Both the position numbers and the translations under genes were made by a program. 34,321 bases of DNA from an uncultured Lachnospiraceae bacterium (GTDB taxonomy: Bacteria > Bacillota > Clostridia > Lachnospirales > Lachnospiraceae), in NCBI GenBank assembly GCA_947626915.1, contig CANQUA010000036.1:1-34321 (forward strand), written 5' to 3'. Position 1 is the stretch's first letter. Each line of letters starts with the position of its first letter. The notes beneath the pieces are model-generated. The model searched no databases. It saw nothing but the letters and a program-made list of their open reading frames with translations, and was not told the DNA's origin. Below are positions 23,625-32,599 of this stretch, in pieces.

Positions 23625-24851
23625 ATGATGAACATGATGACACTCGAAACTTTTGAGGAAGCGGCGGAAGTCGTGGGACGTGTGATCCAGGAGACCAAAC
23701 TGGTATACAGCGAGTATTATTCCGAGCAGACCGGCAACAAGGTCTATTTTAAGCCGGAGAATATGCAGTATACCGGCGCATACAAGGTGAGAGGCGCCTA
23801 TTATAAGATCAGCACCCTGTCGCCGGAAGAGGAGAAGAACGGCCTGATCGCCGCCTCCGCCGGAAACCATGCCCAGGGCGTGGCTTACGCGGCAAAGCTG
23901 GCCGGCGTGCCGGCGATCATTGTGATGCCTACCTCGACGCCGCTTATCAAGATCAACCGTACCAAGAATTACGGGGCGGAGGTGGTTCTCTACGGAGACG
24001 TATTTGACGAAGCCTGCGAATACGCCCAGAAGCTGGCGCAGGAGAAAAACATGACCTTCGTCCATCCGTTTGACGATCTGGCCGTGGCGACGGGCCAGGG
24101 GACCATTGCGATGGAGATCATCAAGGAGCTTCCGACCGTGGACTATATCCTGGTGCCCATCGGCGGCGGCGGCCTGGCGGCCGGCGTCTCCACGCTGGCC
24201 AAGCAGCTGAACCCGAAGATCAAGGTCATCGGCGTGGAACCGGCGGGGGCCAATTGTATGCAGGAATCCCTGAAAGCCGGTCATGTGGTGACGCTGGACC
24301 ATGTCAGCACCATCGCCGACGGCACGGCGGTCAAATGCCCCGGCGAGAAGATCTTCCCCTATATCCAGGAGAATGTGGACGACATCATCACGGTGGAGGA
24401 CAACGAGCTGATCGTGGCGTTTCTGGACATGGTGGAGAACCACAAAATGATCGTGGAAAATTCCGGCCTGCTGACCGTGGCGGCGTTAAAGCACCTGGAT
24501 GTAAAGAAGAAAAAGATCGTCTCAATCTTAAGCGGCGGCAACATGGACGTGATCACGATGGCGTCCATCGTACAGCACGGTCTGATCCAGAGGGACAGGG
24601 TCTTTACCGTCTCCGTGCTGCTGCCGGATAAGCCGGGACAGCTGGCGAAGGTATCCGCTCTTCTGGCCGAGCACCAGGGCAACGTCATCAAGCTGGAGCA
24701 TAACCAGTTCATCAGCATCAACCGCAACGCCGCTGTGGAGCTGCGGATTACGCTGGAAGCGTATGGTTCCGACCATAAGAACGAGATTGTCCAGGCGTTA
24801 AACGACGCCGGCTACCGTCCGAAGGTAGTCAAATCCACCGGCGCGTTCTGA
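23625..24851 (+). CDS. ilvA: Threonine ammonia-lyase with C-terminal ACT domain
   Basis: This 408-residue PLP enzyme deaminates threonine to 2-oxobutanoate and ammonia, for isoleucine synthesis or threonine catabolism. The PLP lysine is Lys54 in TGAYKVRGAYYK, SAGNHAQGVA follows near 85, and the phosphate-binding glycine loop is GGGGLAAG near 180-187. Residues 328-408 form one ACT regulatory domain (VSVLLPDKPGQLAKV), the arrangement of the shorter catabolic/single-ACT class rather than the two-domain E. coli IlvA. Several ATGs lie close together (23625, 23628, 23634); AAGGA at 23616-23620 suits 23628 slightly better. The symbol could equally be tdcB. Confidence 0.92.
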   Translation: MMNMMTLETFEEAAEVVGRVIQETKLVYSEYYSEQTGNKVYFKPENMQYTGAYKVRGAYYKISTLSPEEEKNGLIAASAGNHAQGVAYAAKLAGVPAIIVMPTSTPLIKINRTKNYGAEVVLYGDVFDEACEYAQKLAQEKNMTFVHPFDDLAVATGQGTIAMEIIKELPTVDYILVPIGGGGLAAGVSTLAKQLNPKIKVIGVEPAGANCMQESLKAGHVVTLDHVSTIADGTAVKCPGEKIFPYIQENVDDIITVEDNELIVAFLDMVENHKMIVENSGLLTVAALKHLDVKKKKIVSILSGGNMDVITMASIVQHGLIQRDRVFTVSVLLPDKPGQLAKVSALLAEHQGNVIKLEHNQFISINRNAAVELRITLEAYGSDHKNEIVQALNDAGYRPKVVKSTGAF

Positions 24852-24970
24852 TGCGCGGCCGGCAATGAGCTGAAGGAACGGTTTTCGGCCCCGGAAACGG
24901 GGGCAGGCGGCTGCATCCCGGAAAAATTGACAAAAAACGACGGAAAATGGGAAAGTATTTTCACAAAACG

Positions 24971-25000
24971 TTGGAATTTTCCGCGGAAGTATGATATACT
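24971..25000 (+). promoter_or_regulatory. Promoter of the GNAT-deoC-cdd-pdp operon
   Basis: TTGGAA (24971-24976), an 18-bp spacer and TATACT (24995-25000). The palindrome TTCCGCGGAA lies inside the spacer and could be an operator. The leader before the first gene is about 115 nt. Confidence 0.6.
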
Positions 25001-25030
25001 GTTTAGGAAGTCAATAAGCAGTGCGGAAAG

Positions 25031-25090
25031 AAGCTGATAATAATATGCTCGTACCCGCAGGGCGCAGGGGCATGTTTTATCGGCTTTTTT
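25031..25090 (+). promoter_or_regulatory. Attenuator-like stem-loop in the salvage-operon leader
   Basis: AAGCTGATAA (25031-25040) pairs with TTATCGGCTT (25077-25086), continued by ATGCTC (25045-25050) with GGGCAT (25068-25073) and a small CCC/GGG top. A run of six T ends at 25090. It sits between promoter and first gene, so it would terminate transcription in the leader unless refolded. No known riboswitch was recognised. Confidence 0.6.
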
Positions 25091-25123
25091 GTCCACAGCC
25101 GCAGGACAAAGGAGGGCATCGGC

Positions 25124-25915
25124 ATGATGATCGAACTCGGAAAGAAAAAAAGAGAAAGTATCCAGCCCATTTGCGCCGGGAGCAGGGACGTGCTGCTGCG
25201 CGGGGCCATGGAGGGAACCATCGGACGCGTCTGGGTTCCGTCTCTGACAGGTTCCTCCTATTGTCTGGTGGTGGTAGGCGATTTCGCTTATCTGCTGGGA
25301 CTGCCGCCGAAAGGAGAGCAGGCGCTGGATCTGAAAGGCCAGATTTATGAATCCGCGTCCCAGGCGTTCATTTATCCCCAGAACGAGATGTGGGCGGACT
25401 GGATCGAGGAACAGTTTGCCGGGCAGCAGAGGCTGGTGGTCCGCTATGCGCTGAAAAAAGACGAGCATCATTTTGATCTGGACCGGCTCCGCGGCTATGT
25501 GGCCTCGGTTCCCAAAGGCGTCCGGCTCCGCCGGATCGACGAGAGGCTCTATCATCTGGCCATGAAGGAGGAATGGAGCCGCGACCTCTGTGCCAATTTC
25601 GAGAGCGTTGAGGACTTTATGAAGTACGGGTTCGGCTATGTGGCGCTGAAGGGCCGGGAACTGATCGCGGGCTGCTCCTGTTACGGCGTCAGCGAGGGCA
25701 TGATGGAGATCGAGGTGGACACCCGCAGAGACTGGCGGAGGCAGGGGCTGGCGCTGGCCTGCAGCGCGGCGTTTCTGCTGGAATGTCTGGAGAAAGGACT
25801 GGTGCCCAACTGGGACGCAGTCAATCTGCAGTCCGTGGGACTGGCGGAGAAGCTGGGCTATGTGTTTGAGAAGGAGTACCAGGTATACAGGCTGAAAGAA
25901 ATGGAGGAAAGGTAA
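25124..25915 (+). CDS. GNAT-type acetyltransferase-like protein
   Basis: This 263-residue cytosolic protein has a C-terminal half (about 140-263) with GNAT acetyltransferase features: the strand [33 protein letters not shown] covering the acetyl-CoA-binding beta4-alpha3 region, where RRQGLA fits the R/Q-x-x-G-x-A pyrophosphate loop, and a final [18 protein letters not shown] segment. The N-terminal half is family specific. It most resembles the GNAT_acetyltran (PF12746-type) group, named from memory. The substrate is unknown. GGAGGG (25111-25116) supports ATG 25124. It is first in an operon with deoC, cdd and pdp, four bases before deoC, so a role linked to nucleoside salvage is possible but unproven. 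Confidence 0.8.
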   Translation: MMIELGKKKRESIQPICAGSRDVLLRGAMEGTIGRVWVPSLTGSSYCLVVVGDFAYLLGLPPKGEQALDLKGQIYESASQAFIYPQNEMWADWIEEQFAGQQRLVVRYALKKDEHHFDLDRLRGYVASVPKGVRLRRIDERLYHLAMKEEWSRDLCANFESVEDFMKYGFGYVALKGRELIAGCSCYGVSEGMMEIEVDTRRDWRRQGLALACSAAFLLECLEKGLVPNWDAVNLQSVGLAEKLGYVFEKEYQVYRLKEMEER

Positions 25916-25919
25916 ACGT

Positions 25920-26612
25920 ATGGAGAGAGAACAGATCTTTAAAGCGGTGGATCATACCCTGCTGCAGCAGCAGGCCGGATGGAGCGAGATTCAGGAGCTC
26001 TGCGACGACGCGGTTCAATACGGCACCGCGTCGGTGTGCATCCCGCCGTCCTATGTCAAGAGGGCGAAAGAGTATCTGAAGGGCAGGATGGCGGTCTGCA
26101 CCGTCATCGGCTTCCCCAACGGGTACAATACGACGGCGGCCAAGGTATTTGAGACCGAGGACGCCCTGGAGAACGGGGCCGACGAGATCGACATGGTCAT
26201 CAATATCGGCGACCTGAAGGACAAAAATTATCACAGGATCCTGGACGAGATCCGTTCCATCAAGGCGGTCTGCGGCGAGCACATCCTGAAGGTCATTATC
26301 GAGACCTGCCTGCTGACGGAGGAGGAGAAGATCAAAATGTGCGAGCTGGTCACGGAGGCGGGGGCCGATTACATCAAGACCTCCACAGGCTTCTCCAAGG
26401 GCGGCGCTACGTTTGCGGATATCAGGCTGTTTGCGGAGCATGTGGGTCCCAACGTGAAGATCAAGGCGGCAGGCGGCATTTCTTCCTTTGCGGACGCGGA
26501 GGAATTCCTGCGGCTGGGAGCGTCGCGTCTGGGCACAAGCCGCATTGTGAAGCTGGCGAAAGCGGAGGAGGCGGACCATGGACAGGCGCAGTCTGATACA
26601 GGCAGCTATTGA
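25920..26612 (+). CDS. deoC: Deoxyribose-phosphate aldolase
   Basis: This 230-residue class I aldolase splits 2-deoxyribose 5-phosphate into glyceraldehyde 3-phosphate and acetaldehyde. The Schiff-base lysine is Lys153 in YIKTSTGF, Asp91 is in [10 protein letters not shown], and the second lysine is Lys182 in IKAAGGI. The start follows GGAGGAAAGG, with the GNAT stop four bases upstream. Its 3' end overlaps cdd by 35 bases. It completes breakdown of the deoxyribose 1-phosphate made by Pdp; the mutase step is not encoded here. The last residues after KLAKAEEA look dispensable and arise from the overlap. Confidence 0.95.
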   Translation: MEREQIFKAVDHTLLQQQAGWSEIQELCDDAVQYGTASVCIPPSYVKRAKEYLKGRMAVCTVIGFPNGYNTTAAKVFETEDALENGADEIDMVINIGDLKDKNYHRILDEIRSIKAVCGEHILKVIIETCLLTEEEKIKMCELVTEAGADYIKTSTGFSKGGATFADIRLFAEHVGPNVKIKAAGGISSFADAEEFLRLGASRLGTSRIVKLAKAEEADHGQAQSDTGSY

Positions 26613-26988
26613 CAATCTGCCGAACGCCTACGCGCCCTATTCCCATTTCCATGTGTCGGCGGCGCTGCTTTGCAGGGACGGAAGCGTGTATACGGGGTTT
26701 AATATTGAAAATTCTTCCTATACGCCGACGGTATGCGCCGAGCGGAGCGCGTTTTTCAGGGCCGTCAACGAAGGAAAGAGAGAGTTCGAAGCGATCGTGA
26801 TCTGCGGAGGACAGGACGGCGTGATCACGGATTACTGCCCGCCCTGCGGGGTCTGCAGGCAGGTGATGCGGGAGTTTTGCGGCGCGGATTTCACCGTGAT
26901 CCTGGCGAAGTCCGCGGACGAATATAAGGAAACAACGCTGGGAGAGCTGCTGCCCATGTCGTTCGGGCCGGAGAACCTGGCGGGATAG
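26578..26988 (+). CDS. cdd: Cytidine deaminase
   Basis: This 136-residue, homotetramer-type enzyme converts (deoxy)cytidine to (deoxy)uridine. Zinc ligands Cys53 and Cys90/Cys93 and the catalytic Glu55 are all present (TVCAERSA and CPPCGVCRQ), with substrate-binding FNIENSSY at 41-48. The ribosome-binding site GGAGGAGG lies inside the deoC coding region, and the 35-base overlap implies coupled translation. It supplies deoxyuridine to the phosphorylase encoded next. Confidence 0.96.
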   Translation: MDRRSLIQAAIDNLPNAYAPYSHFHVSAALLCRDGSVYTGFNIENSSYTPTVCAERSAFFRAVNEGKREFEAIVICGGQDGVITDYCPPCGVCRQVMREFCGADFTVILAKSADEYKETTLGELLPMSFGPENLAG

Positions 26989-27028
26989 GGCCCGGGGGCC
27001 GCGGCAGATGCAGGGGAGAGGTGCTGCT

Positions 27029-28354
27029 ATGATAAGAATGTATGATCTGATCGAAAAAAAGAAACACGGAGAGGAACTGACGGGGGAAGAGATCCGGGAG
27101 ATGGTCCGGGGCTTCGTGTCCGGCGAGATCCCGGATTATCAGATGTCCGCAATGCTGATGGCGATCTATTTCCGGGGGATGAGCGCGGCGGAGACTACGC
27201 GCCTCACGATGGAGATGGCCCATTCCGGCGATACGGCCGATCTGTCTTCGATCCGGGGGATCAAGGTAGACAAACACAGTACCGGCGGCGTCGGAGACAA
27301 GACTTCGCTGGTCATCGGGCCCCTGACGGCGTCCCTGGGGGTGAAGATCGCGAAAATGTCCGGCCGCGGGCTGGGACACACGGGCGGCACCCTGGATAAG
27401 CTGGAGTCCATACCTGGCCTGACGACCAGCATCGAAAAAGACCGGTTCTTCGAGATCGTGAACCGGACCGGCATTGCGATCATCGGCCAGACCGGCAATA
27501 TGGTCCCGGCGGATAAGAAGCTTTACGCCCTGCGGGACGTGACGGCCACCGTAGACAGCGTGCCGCTGATCGCGTCCTCGATCATGAGCAAGAAGCTGGC
27601 CGCGGGGAGCGACGCGATCGTGCTGGATGTCAAGACCGGCAGCGGCGCGTTTATGAAGACCCTGGAGGAATCGATCGCGCTGGCCAAAGAGATGGTTGCC
27701 ATCGGGACCGGGGCGGGCCGCGTCTGCTGCGCGCTGATCACGGATATGGACGTGCCCCTGGGCCGCGCCATCGGCAACGCCATGGAGGTGGCGGAGGCGG
27801 TGCAGACCCTGAAAAACCAGGGGCCGGAGGACCTGACGGAGGTATGCCTCCAGCTGGCCGCCAACATGCTCTGCCTGGCGGAAAAGGGTACGCTGCAGGA
27901 ATGCTACGCCATGGCGAAAGAGGCGATGGAGACGGGCCGCGGCGTGGATGTGCTGGCGGCGATGGTCAAAGCCCAGGGCGGGGACGAGCGTTACATCTAC
28001 GATCCTTCGCTGTTTGCGCCGGCGCCGTATGAGCGGCAGGTGCTGGCTCCCAGGGACGGCTACGTCGTGCAGATCGATACGGCGGGATGCGGGATCGCTT
28101 CGACGATGCTGGGAGCGGGCCGCGCGAAAAAAGAGGATGCGATCAATTACAGCGCGGGCATTTATCTGCACAAGAAATACGGCGATCCTGTGAAGAAGGG
28201 CGATGTGCTGGCGGTGCTGCATGCTTCCGACGAGGCGCTTTTCGACGGAGCGGAACGGAGATTTCTCGATTCCTATGTGATCGGGGATGCGCCCGCGGCG
28301 GAGAAACGGCATATCTATGCCAGGGTTACGGCGGAAGGCGTAGAACGCTACTGA
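27029..28354 (+). CDS. pdp: Pyrimidine-nucleoside phosphorylase
   Basis: This 441-residue enzyme phosphorolyses uridine, deoxyuridine and thymidine to base and (deoxy)ribose 1-phosphate. The phosphate-binding signature KHSTGGVGDKTS is at residues 82-93, followed by the substrate stretch SGRGLGHTGGTLDKLES near 118-134; the C-terminal alpha/beta domain is complete. The start at 27029 follows GGGGAGAGG; an in-frame ATG at 27008 lacks one. As the last gene of the operon it links cdd to deoC. Thymidine phosphorylase (deoA) is a close relative, but Firmicute members are usually the broader Pdp. Confidence 0.93.
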   Translation: MIRMYDLIEKKKHGEELTGEEIREMVRGFVSGEIPDYQMSAMLMAIYFRGMSAAETTRLTMEMAHSGDTADLSSIRGIKVDKHSTGGVGDKTSLVIGPLTASLGVKIAKMSGRGLGHTGGTLDKLESIPGLTTSIEKDRFFEIVNRTGIAIIGQTGNMVPADKKLYALRDVTATVDSVPLIASSIMSKKLAAGSDAIVLDVKTGSGAFMKTLEESIALAKEMVAIGTGAGRVCCALITDMDVPLGRAIGNAMEVAEAVQTLKNQGPEDLTEVCLQLAANMLCLAEKGTLQECYAMAKEAMETGRGVDVLAAMVKAQGGDERYIYDPSLFAPAPYERQVLAPRDGYVVQIDTAGCGIASTMLGAGRAKKEDAINYSAGIYLHKKYGDPVKKGDVLAVLHASDEALFDGAERRFLDSYVIGDAPAAEKRHIYARVTAEGVERY

Positions 28355-28414
28355 AAACTGATAATAATTGCTATTTTTTGCTACTGGTTTTTAAGATTTT
28401 TTGTGAAAAATTGC

Positions 28415-28443
28415 TTGCCAAACGGGCAAACATATAGTATAAT
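28415..28443 (+). promoter_or_regulatory. Promoter of the probable 6S RNA
   Basis: TTGCCA (28415-28420), a 17-bp spacer and TATAAT (28438-28443), placing the start near 28450. Confidence 0.8.
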
Positions 28444-28449
28444 AAAGGC

Positions 28450-28686
28450 AGTTGAAATGTTTGTGCGTCCTGGGATGTGCGACAATTCTTACTTTCTTTG
28501 AACCTACATTGTGACAGAAGGGATTCCAATATTTTCCGTCGGATGTCAGGCCTCAGCAACTACCAGTGGAAGGCAGAAGTCGGAGTGCGGTTGCCCACCT
28601 AGCTTGGCTAGGCGTCAAATAGTAAGAACCGGCATTTTGGGATTTACAAAAGAGAAAAGCAGCGAGAAATCGCTGCTTTTTGTTTT
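28450..28686 (+). ncRNA. ssrS: Probable 6S RNA
   Basis: This is a non-coding unit with its own promoter and terminator. The ends form the closing stem of 6S RNA: TCCTGGGATGT (about 28469-28479) pairs with GCATTTTGGGA near 28632-28642, like the CTGAGATGT/GGCATCTC closing stem of E. coli. Inside it, TTCTTACT pairs with AGTAAGAA (28620-28627) and TTTGA with TCAAA to continue a rod, and GCCT/AGGC closes the tip. 6S RNA mimics an open promoter and holds the housekeeping RNA polymerase in stationary phase. Assignment is by recalled family features; the exact ends are estimates, with the mature RNA probably ending before the terminator stem. Confidence 0.75.
28655..28686 (+). terminator. Intrinsic terminator of the 6S RNA unit
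   Basis: AAAAGCAGCG (28655-28664) pairs perfectly with CGCTGCTTTT (28671-28680) around AGAAAT, then TGTTTT. Confidence 0.92.
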
Positions 28687-28734
28687 CGAAAAAACGGAAA
28701 AAAGACGCCGCAGGGCGAAGTTTTGCGGATGTAC

Positions 28735-28763
28735 TTGTCAGCCGGGGAAAAATGTGGTACTCT
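28735..28763 (+). promoter_or_regulatory. Promoter of the AI-2E-family/SpoIID-domain gene pair
   Basis: TTGTCA (28735-28740), a 17-bp spacer and TACTCT (28758-28763), about 35 bases before the gene. The -10 is weak. Confidence 0.5.
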
Positions 28764-28796
28764 TAAAGCATAAACGACAAGATGAAAGGCATAGAC

Positions 28797-30035
28797 ATGA
28801 AAGAACACAAGTATTCAAGCTATATGGTCTGGGGCGTTACGGCGTTTCTTGTGATCGTGTCCTGTGTCCTGGTGGTGGTCATGCTGTGGCGCTGGGATAC
28901 GGTCCGGTCGGTTTTGGGTACTGTGAACGGAATACTGGCGCCGGTCACGTATGGCGTGATCCTGGCGTACCTGCTGTCGCCGGTCTACAACCGTCTGCGC
29001 CTGTGGCTTGGGCTGCTGACAGCCAGAGGGATCCGGGACGCGAAAAAGCGCGACGGGCTGGCCAAAGCGGCCGCGACGGCGGGCAGCCTTGCGTTTCTGC
29101 TTGCGGTGATTGTGGGTCTCCTCTATATGATTATTCCCACGGTCTGGGACAGTATCATGGGGATCGTCAATTCTGTGCCTGCTTATATAGAAAGGATTTC
29201 CAGCTGGATCGAGACGGCCTTTGCCAATAATCCGGAACTGGAATCCACGATCCTGCAGCTGTATAATCAGGCTGCGGACCGCCTGCTGGAATGGACCCGT
29301 TCCACCGCCAACTGGATGCCCAATGTGGAAACCGTGGTGAGCCGCGTCTTTTCCGGGATCCTGGGCGCGGTGAACCTGGCGAAAAACAGCCTGATCGGCG
29401 TGATTGTCATGATTTATCTTCTGAACATCAAGGACACGCTGATCGCCCAGGCCAAAAAGGCCGCTTACGGACTGTTCTCTCTCCGGATCGCCAATGAAGT
29501 GGTGGAGAAGTGCCGCTTTGTTCACAGGGTGTTCGGCGGATTTATCATCGGCAAGCTGATCGATTCCCTGATCATCGGGGTGCTGACCTTTGTGATCCTG
29601 ACGATCCTGAAAATGCCTTATACGATGCTGATCAGCGTGATCATCGGCGTGACCAATGTGATCCCGTTCTTCGGGCCGTTTATCGGAGCGATCCCCAGTG
29701 CGCTGCTGCTGCTTCTGGTCAGCCCGAAGCAGTGCCTGATCTTTCTGGTGGTCATTCTTCTGATCCAGCAGTTTGACGGGAATATTCTGGGTCCGAGGAT
29801 CCTGGGCAACTCGACGGGGATGTCCAGCTTCTGGGTGCTGTTCTCCATCCTGTTTTTCGGCGGCATTATGGGACCGGCGGGGATGATCATCGGCGTGCCG
29901 ACCTTCGCCGTGATCAGCAAGCTGGCGTCGGAGGGGATCGAAAAACGCCTCCGGAAGAAAGCATTGTCAACCGATACCGAAGATTACAGAAATCTGGATC
30001 ATATTGAGGAAGAGCATAAAAAATATGTCAGGTAG
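28797..30035 (+). CDS. AI-2E family (UPF0118) membrane transporter
   Basis: This 412-residue polytopic protein has about seven to eight hydrophobic segments: two near the N-terminus (about 8-30 and 44-62), one at about 86-108, and a C-terminal cluster from about 200 to 385. The C-terminal half has the family pattern (FGPFIGAIPSALLLLL, and ILGNSTGMSSFWVLFSILFFGGIMGPAGMIIGVP). Members were proposed to export autoinducer-2, and others act in sodium/proton exchange or sporulation, so the substrate is open. The start at 28797 is preferred because GAAAGG (28784-28789) precedes it; an in-frame ATG at 28782 lacks a ribosome-binding site. The next gene starts six bases after its stop. Confidence 0.88.
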   Translation: MKEHKYSSYMVWGVTAFLVIVSCVLVVVMLWRWDTVRSVLGTVNGILAPVTYGVILAYLLSPVYNRLRLWLGLLTARGIRDAKKRDGLAKAAATAGSLAFLLAVIVGLLYMIIPTVWDSIMGIVNSVPAYIERISSWIETAFANNPELESTILQLYNQAADRLLEWTRSTANWMPNVETVVSRVFSGILGAVNLAKNSLIGVIVMIYLLNIKDTLIAQAKKAAYGLFSLRIANEVVEKCRFVHRVFGGFIIGKLIDSLIIGVLTFVILTILKMPYTMLISVIIGVTNVIPFFGPFIGAIPSALLLLLVSPKQCLIFLVVILLIQQFDGNILGPRILGNSTGMSSFWVLFSILFFGGIMGPAGMIIGVPTFAVISKLASEGIEKRLRKKALSTDTEDYRNLDHIEEEHKKYVR

Positions 30036-30041
30036 GAGCTT

Positions 30042-32321
30042 ATGAAAGAAAAGAAAGGCATCGGGTGGATACTCGGAGTTCCGCTTGTGGTCGTGCTTCT
30101 GGTGCTGATTATCCTGTGGAACGAACCGGAACGAGATGGGATATCCAGGGCTGTTGCTTACAAGGCGGCGGCCCTTTCTTTAACGACGGCCGACGTATGC
30201 AGGGAGGAGGCGAAAACGCAGCAGTCCTTTTTTGCCGCGGCGGACCAGAAGCAATGGTACGTGAAATATATGGATTATCTCTACCGGAACCAGATGATTT
30301 CCCGGGAGCTGACCCCGCCGGGCGCGGAGGAGGCGGAGAACATGCTGACGTATGAGGAGGCTTCCTATCTGGCGGAGAGGCTGCTGGGGCAGGCCGGACA
30401 GGAGAAAGCGTCCGATTTGATCCGGATGAACCGGCGCAACCGCACCAGGCCGTTCCCGGAGGAACAGTGGTGGTATCTCTATGAATTGTTCCGGCAGGAG
30501 AGCGAGGAAGGACGGCAGGTGACGGAAGAGGTCCTGCAGATCTACTCCACGCCGGACGATGCAGAGGAGACGGTTCCCTGGACCGCTCATACCGATCAGG
30601 GGCTTTACGGATTTGAGGGACTGGGACTGTCCCGTTATCTGGACCGGGAAATCCGGGTGCTTCAGAAAGACGGGGAGCTGATCCGGGTCATGGAGAAGGT
30701 TTCCGACGCCGTCGTTTACCGCAATGTCTGGATCCTGGAGGCCCAAAAGAAGCAGCTATCCGGGTATTCGGGCGAATTTGCCCGTACGTTTGCCGTGGAG
30801 AAGAAGCTGAAAAAGCCGGAGGAGCTGCAGAACCAGCTGGCGGATCTCTATCTTTCGAAAGGAGAAGTGGAACGGGTCGTTTTGAAACAGGAAAAGCTGA
30901 CGGCGAAGGTGCTGGCGGTGCGGGAAGACGCCGTCGAGCTGGAAGGGTACGGTCCGGTGCCGCTGGATGTGAATTTTAACGTATATAAGACTTACGGCAC
31001 GTTTGAACGCCAGGATCTTTCGAGGATTCTGGTGGGATACGACGCCCAGGAATTTATCGTGGCGGACGGAAAGCTGTGCGCGGCGCTGATCGTCCGGAGC
31101 TGCGGCGCGGACCGGATCCGCGTGATGATCATGGACAATGGGTTCCATTCCGCGTTCCATCAGAAGCTCGAGCTGGAATTTCTCTGCGACGGCGTGATGA
31201 CTCAGGGCGATACGGAAACCGGCTTTCAGAAGGGCGACACGCTGGTTCTGGCGGCCGGGGACGGGATACTGGAAAACGGGCGGCTGATCCTGACGCCCTC
31301 GGATCAGAGCCAGGGGATCCGGGTAATGTCTCTTTCACGCAGCCAGGGGACGCCGGTCTATGAGGGCAGGCTGGAGATCGTGGAGGATACGGAAGGGCTG
31401 ATCCTGGTCAATGAGCTTTATCTGGAGGATTATCTGAAACAGGTGATCCCCAGCGAGATGCCGGGCAGTTATGAGAAGGAGGCCCTGAAGGCCCAGGCTG
31501 TCTGCGCCAGGACCTACGCCTGCCGTCAGATCCGCGGCAATACCTACCGGCAGTACGGGGCGCATGTGGACGACAGCACCCGGTTCCAGGTATATAATAA
31601 CGGGGAGAGCAGCGCCAGAACCCGGGAAGCGGTAGACGAGACCTACGGAGAATGTCTGATGTACGAAGGGGATGTGGCGGAGGCGTATTATTTTTCCACT
31701 TCCTGCGGCCATACGACCAACGCGGCCGTCTGGGGCTCCGATCCGCTGAAGCTGCCGTATCTGACTGCGAAAGCAGTGCGGGAATCGGGGGGAAGCATGG
31801 ACCTGACCGATAACGCCGTCTTCTCGGAATACATAAAAGGAAGCGGGAGCGGCTTCGAGACGGAGTTTTCCATGTTCCGCTGGAGCACGAAGCTGACCAG
31901 CAAAACGCTGGAGCAGAAGATCCCGGATCTGGGCACGATCCGGAAACTGACCATAAAGGAGCGGGGAGCAGGCGGTATCGCCAGGGTCCTGGCGGTGGAA
32001 GGGACAGACGGAAGCAGGGAATTTACGGGCGAATCCCGGATCCGTTCGCTGCTGGGCGACGGCGGCGGGGAAATCCGCACCAACGGCGGCGGGACGGTGA
32101 CCGGCTGGACCTCGCTTCCCAGCGCGTTCATTGCCATTGAAAGCAGCGGCCCCGACAGCAGCGGAGTGACGACTTTTACGATCTACGGCGGCGGTTACGG
32201 CCACGGCGTGGGCATGAGCCAGAATGCGGCCCAGGCCATGGCGAAAAAGGGCTGGACGTACCGGGAGATCCTGGACTTTTTCTATAAAGGAACCACAGTG
32301 GAGGATATCTACGGGGAGTAG
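30042..32321 (+). CDS. Membrane-anchored SpoIID/LytB-domain protein
   Basis: This 759-residue protein has one N-terminal membrane anchor (about residues 8-26) and a large extracytoplasmic part. Residues 27-430 are a family-specific region with no motif I recognise. A SpoIID domain occupies about 435-755: YLKQVIPSEMPGSYEKEALKAQAV near 463-486 with the Glu of PSEMP as the expected catalytic residue, AYYFSTSCGHT near 547-557, and YGGGYGHGVGMSQNAAQAMA near the end. SpoIID cuts glycan strands during engulfment; long versions like this are often vegetative wall enzymes or amidase enhancers. It is probably co-transcribed with the AI-2E-family gene. The last ten codons are also present in a duplicated block at 34081. 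Confidence 0.9.
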   Translation: MKEKKGIGWILGVPLVVVLLVLIILWNEPERDGISRAVAYKAAALSLTTADVCREEAKTQQSFFAAADQKQWYVKYMDYLYRNQMISRELTPPGAEEAENMLTYEEASYLAERLLGQAGQEKASDLIRMNRRNRTRPFPEEQWWYLYELFRQESEEGRQVTEEVLQIYSTPDDAEETVPWTAHTDQGLYGFEGLGLSRYLDREIRVLQKDGELIRVMEKVSDAVVYRNVWILEAQKKQLSGYSGEFARTFAVEKKLKKPEELQNQLADLYLSKGEVERVVLKQEKLTAKVLAVREDAVELEGYGPVPLDVNFNVYKTYGTFERQDLSRILVGYDAQEFIVADGKLCAALIVRSCGADRIRVMIMDNGFHSAFHQKLELEFLCDGVMTQGDTETGFQKGDTLVLAAGDGILENGRLILTPSDQSQGIRVMSLSRSQGTPVYEGRLEIVEDTEGLILVNELYLEDYLKQVIPSEMPGSYEKEALKAQAVCARTYACRQIRGNTYRQYGAHVDDSTRFQVYNNGESSARTREAVDETYGECLMYEGDVAEAYYFSTSCGHTTNAAVWGSDPLKLPYLTAKAVRESGGSMDLTDNAVFSEYIKGSGSGFETEFSMFRWSTKLTSKTLEQKIPDLGTIRKLTIKERGAGGIARVLAVEGTDGSREFTGESRIRSLLGDGGGEIRTNGGGTVTGWTSLPSAFIAIESSGPDSSGVTTFTIYGGGYGHGVGMSQNAAQAMAKKGWTYREILDFFYKGTTVEDIYGE

Positions 32322-32541
32322 GAGGCGCGCCGCGCGTTTTCCGGAGGACGTGCCGCCAGAGAGAAAAGCGGTTCCGCAAAAACGGCGGGATTTGCGGTTC
32401 TTTTCTCCATTTGCGGCTTTTTCAGAAAATGCGGAAGCAAAAAGAAGCGGGATCCCGCGGAATAAAGGAATAAAGGAATCGAATCATCCGCATTTGTCTC
32501 AGAAACGGTAAAAACCGGTTGACAGAACCGCTTCCGGGGGG
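32291..32541 (+). repeat. Duplicated block, copy 1 (copy 2 at 34081-34320)
   Basis: From the last ten codons of the SpoIID-domain gene through the terminator region to the G tract of the next promoter, the sequence recurs at 34081-34320 with high identity and a few gaps, including a 10-bp AATAAAGGAA tandem present only in copy 1. Confidence 0.9.
32361..32407 (+). terminator. Hairpin after the SpoIID-domain gene
   Basis: GAGAAAAG (32361-32368) pairs with CTTTTCTC (32400-32407) and CCGCAAA (32374-32380) with TTTGCGG (32391-32397), around an internal loop. It is terminator-like, with the T-rich strand in the stem rather than clearly after it. Confidence 0.55.
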
Positions 32542-32547
32542 TAAACT
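32519..32547 (+). promoter_or_regulatory. G-tract promoter of the YD-repeat gene
   Basis: TTGACA (32519-32524), a 17-bp spacer ending in six G (32536-32541), and TAAACT (32542-32547). One fewer G and one more spacer base than the paralogue promoters. Confidence 0.85.
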
Positions 32548-32599
32548 AAACCCATCAAATACGCAGAGACGGTTCTGCCGGGAGAAAGGATGGGGATCT

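Noticed and set aside
25031-25090. Known riboswitch in the salvage-operon leader
   Set aside because: The hairpin is terminator-like, but I could not match purine, preQ1, guanidine or other aptamer cores.
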